DNA of 64,000 bases from Cherax quadricarinatus (Eukaryota; Arthropoda; Malacostraca; Decapoda; Parastacidae). Each line of letters starts with the position of its first letter. Position 1 is the stretch's first letter. A program made the position numbers and the translations under genes. The notes under the pieces are model-generated. The model saw nothing but the letters and a program-made list of their open reading frames with translations. It made no database searches and was not told where the DNA came from. The stretch covers positions 53,835,111-53,899,110 of the forward strand of contig NC_091292.1 of the NCBI RefSeq assembly GCF_038502225.1, read 5' to 3'. Shown one piece after another: positions 62,191 through 64,000 of the stretch.

Positions 62191-64000
62191 TAAATGAGAG
62201 CATAGGCAATGGGGTCGAAGAGGTATGGGGTAGGTTTAAAAATGTAGTGTTAGTGTGTTCAGCAGAAGTTTGTGGTTACAGGAAAGTGGGTGCGGGAGGG
62301 AAGAGGAGCGATTGGTGGAATGATGATGTGAAGAGAGTAGTAAGGGAGAAAAAGTTAGCATATGAGAAGTTTTTACAAAGTAGAAGTGATGCAAGGAGGG
62401 AAGAGTATATGGAGAAAAAGAGAGAGGTTAAGAGAGTGGTGAAGCAATGTAAAAAGAGAGCAAATGAGAGAGTGGGTGAGATGTTATCAACAAATTTTGT
62501 TGAAAATAAGAAAAAGTTTTGGAGTGAGATTAACAAGTTAAGAAAGCCTAGAGAACAAATGGATTTCTCAGTTAAAAATAGGAAAGGAGAGTTATTAAAT
62601 GGAGAGTTAGAGGTATTGGGAAGATGGAGGGAATATTTTGAGGAATTGTTAAATGTTGATGAAGATAGGGAAGCTGTGATTTCGTGTATAGGGCAAGGAG
62701 GAACAACATCTTGTAGGAGTGAGGAAGAGCCAGTTGTGAGTGTGGGGGGAAGTTCGTGAGGCAGTAGGTAAAATGAAAGGGGGTAAGGCAGCCGGGACTG
62801 ATGGGATAAAGATAGAAATGTTAAAAGCAGGTGGGGATATAGTTTTGGAGTGGTTGGTGCAATTATTTAATAAATGTATGGAAGAGGGTAAGGTACCTAG
62901 GGATTGGCAGAGAGCATGCATAGTTCCTTTGTATAAAGGCAAAGGGGATAAAAGAGAGTGCAAAAATTATAGGGGGATAAGTCTGTTGAGTGTACCTGGT
63001 AAAGTGTATGGTAGAGTTATAATTGAAAGAATTAAGAGTAAGACGGAGAATAGGATAGCAGATCAACAAGGAGGCTTTAGGAAAGGTAGGGGGTGTGTGG
63101 ACCAGGTGTTTACAGTGAAACATATAAGTGAACAGTATTTAGATAAGGCTAAAGAGGTCTTTGTGGCATTTATGGATTTGGAAAAAGTGTATGACAGGGT
63201 GGATAGGGGGGCAATGTGGCAGATGTTGCAGGTGTATGGTGTAGGAGGTAGGTTACTGAAAGCAGTGAAGAGTTTTTACGAGGATAGTGAGGCTCAAGTT
63301 AGAGTATGTAGGAAAGAGGGAAATTATTTCCCAGTAAAAGTAGGCCTTAGACAAGGATGTGTGATGTCACCGCGGTTGTTTAATATATTTATAGATGGGG
63401 TTGTAAGAGAAGTAAATGCGAGAGCCTTGGCAAGAGGCGTGGAGTTAGAAGATAAAGAATCACACATAAAGTGGGAGTTGTCACAGTTGCTCTTTGCTGA
63501 TGACACTGTGCTCTTGGGAGATTCTGAAGAGAAGTTGCAGAGATTGGTGGATGAATTTGGTAGGGTGTGCAAAAGAAGAAAATTGAAAGTGAATACAGGA
63601 AAGAGTAAGGTTATGAGGATAACAAAAAGATTAGGTGATGAAAGATTGGATATCAGATTGGAGGGAGAGAGTATGGAGGAGGTGAATGTATTCAGATATT
63701 TGGAAGTGGACATGTCAGCGGATGGGTCTATGAAAGATGAGGTGAATCATAGAACTGATGAGGGGAAAAGGGTGAGTGGTGCACTTAGGAGTCTGTGGAG
63801 ACAAAGAACTTTGTCCTTGGAGGCAAAGAGGGGAATGTATGAGAGTATAGTTTTACCAACGCTCTTATATGGGTGTGAAGCATGGGTGATGAATGTTGCA
63901 GCGAGGAGAAGGCTGGAGGCAGTGGAGATGTCATGTCTGAGAGCAATGTGTGGTGTGAATATAATGCAGAGAATTCGTAGTTTGGAAGTTAGGAGGAGGT
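62191..64000 (+). mobile_element. RTE-like LINE, subfamily 2, 5'-truncated, runs off the window
   Basis: It starts within the linker before RT (ESIGNGVEE) with no 5' UTR, and is nearly identical to 39995-42901 throughout. Its 3' end lies beyond the window. Confidence 0.92.
62247..64000 (+). pseudogene. RTE-like ORF, subfamily 2, one frameshift
   Basis: The frame from 62193 is open to 62759, where one extra G in a G-run (about 62745-62750) shifts it. The shifted frame is then open through RT to the window edge, with GLRQGCVMSP and FADDTVLLGD present. Notable changes from the intact copy: EKVYDR for EKAYDR, and PRLFN for PWLFN. The endonuclease is absent because of truncation. Confidence 0.9.

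Overview
This is an arthropod nuclear window, most likely from a decapod crustacean (inference from the repeat families; no species marker was seen). It has AT-rich intergenic DNA, spliced genes, long (TA)n microsatellites, and mobile DNA over most of its length. I recognise one cellular gene: the last three exons of an Atg14/Barkor-like autophagy gene on the minus strand (51636-49213), with canonical splice sites, matching phases and a poly(A) signal.

Layout. 1-10734: a nearly complete minus-strand Ty3-type LTR retrotransposon whose integrase lies before its reverse transcriptase (Gmr1-like order). Gag and pol share one frame, separated by a single UGA followed by CUA. A 2.6-kb piggyBac-type element sits in its protease at a TTAA. 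10919-13252: a Tigger/pogo DNA transposon with one frameshift. 13.3-16.6 kb: MITE, SINE-like and dispersed repeats. 16596-19295: a piggyBac-type element holding a minus-strand RTE-like LINE. 19.3-32 kb: CR1/jockey-like, RTE, pogo and piggyBac-MITE relics. 32172-35857 and 39557-43142: two full-length RTE-like LINEs, with a broken second Tigger and a TIR element between them. 43.4-45.5 kb: (TA)n tracts, a Penelope-like element with inverted terminal arms that fold like hammerhead ribozymes, and three SINE-like copies apparently derived from the RTE family. 46-48.5 kb: pogo/jerky relics and a MITE. 49.2-51.6 kb: the Atg14-like exons. 51.8-60.2 kb: two stacks of nested insertions. 60.7-62.0 kb: another piggyBac-type element. 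62191-64000: a third RTE copy running off the window.

Relationships. The RTE LINEs probably drive the short SINE-like copies, which keep the LINE 5' end and 3' terminal hairpin. Tigger transposases probably mobilised several internally deleted derivatives that keep the start and/or tail of the transposase gene. The piggyBac-type elements all sit in TTAA, but none here encodes a complete transposase. The strongest leads are the UGA-CUA readthrough junction with inverted pol order, the Penelope-like element with hammerhead-like arms, the RTE-derived SINE-like family, and the dated stack of insertions inside one LINE at 53-60 kb.
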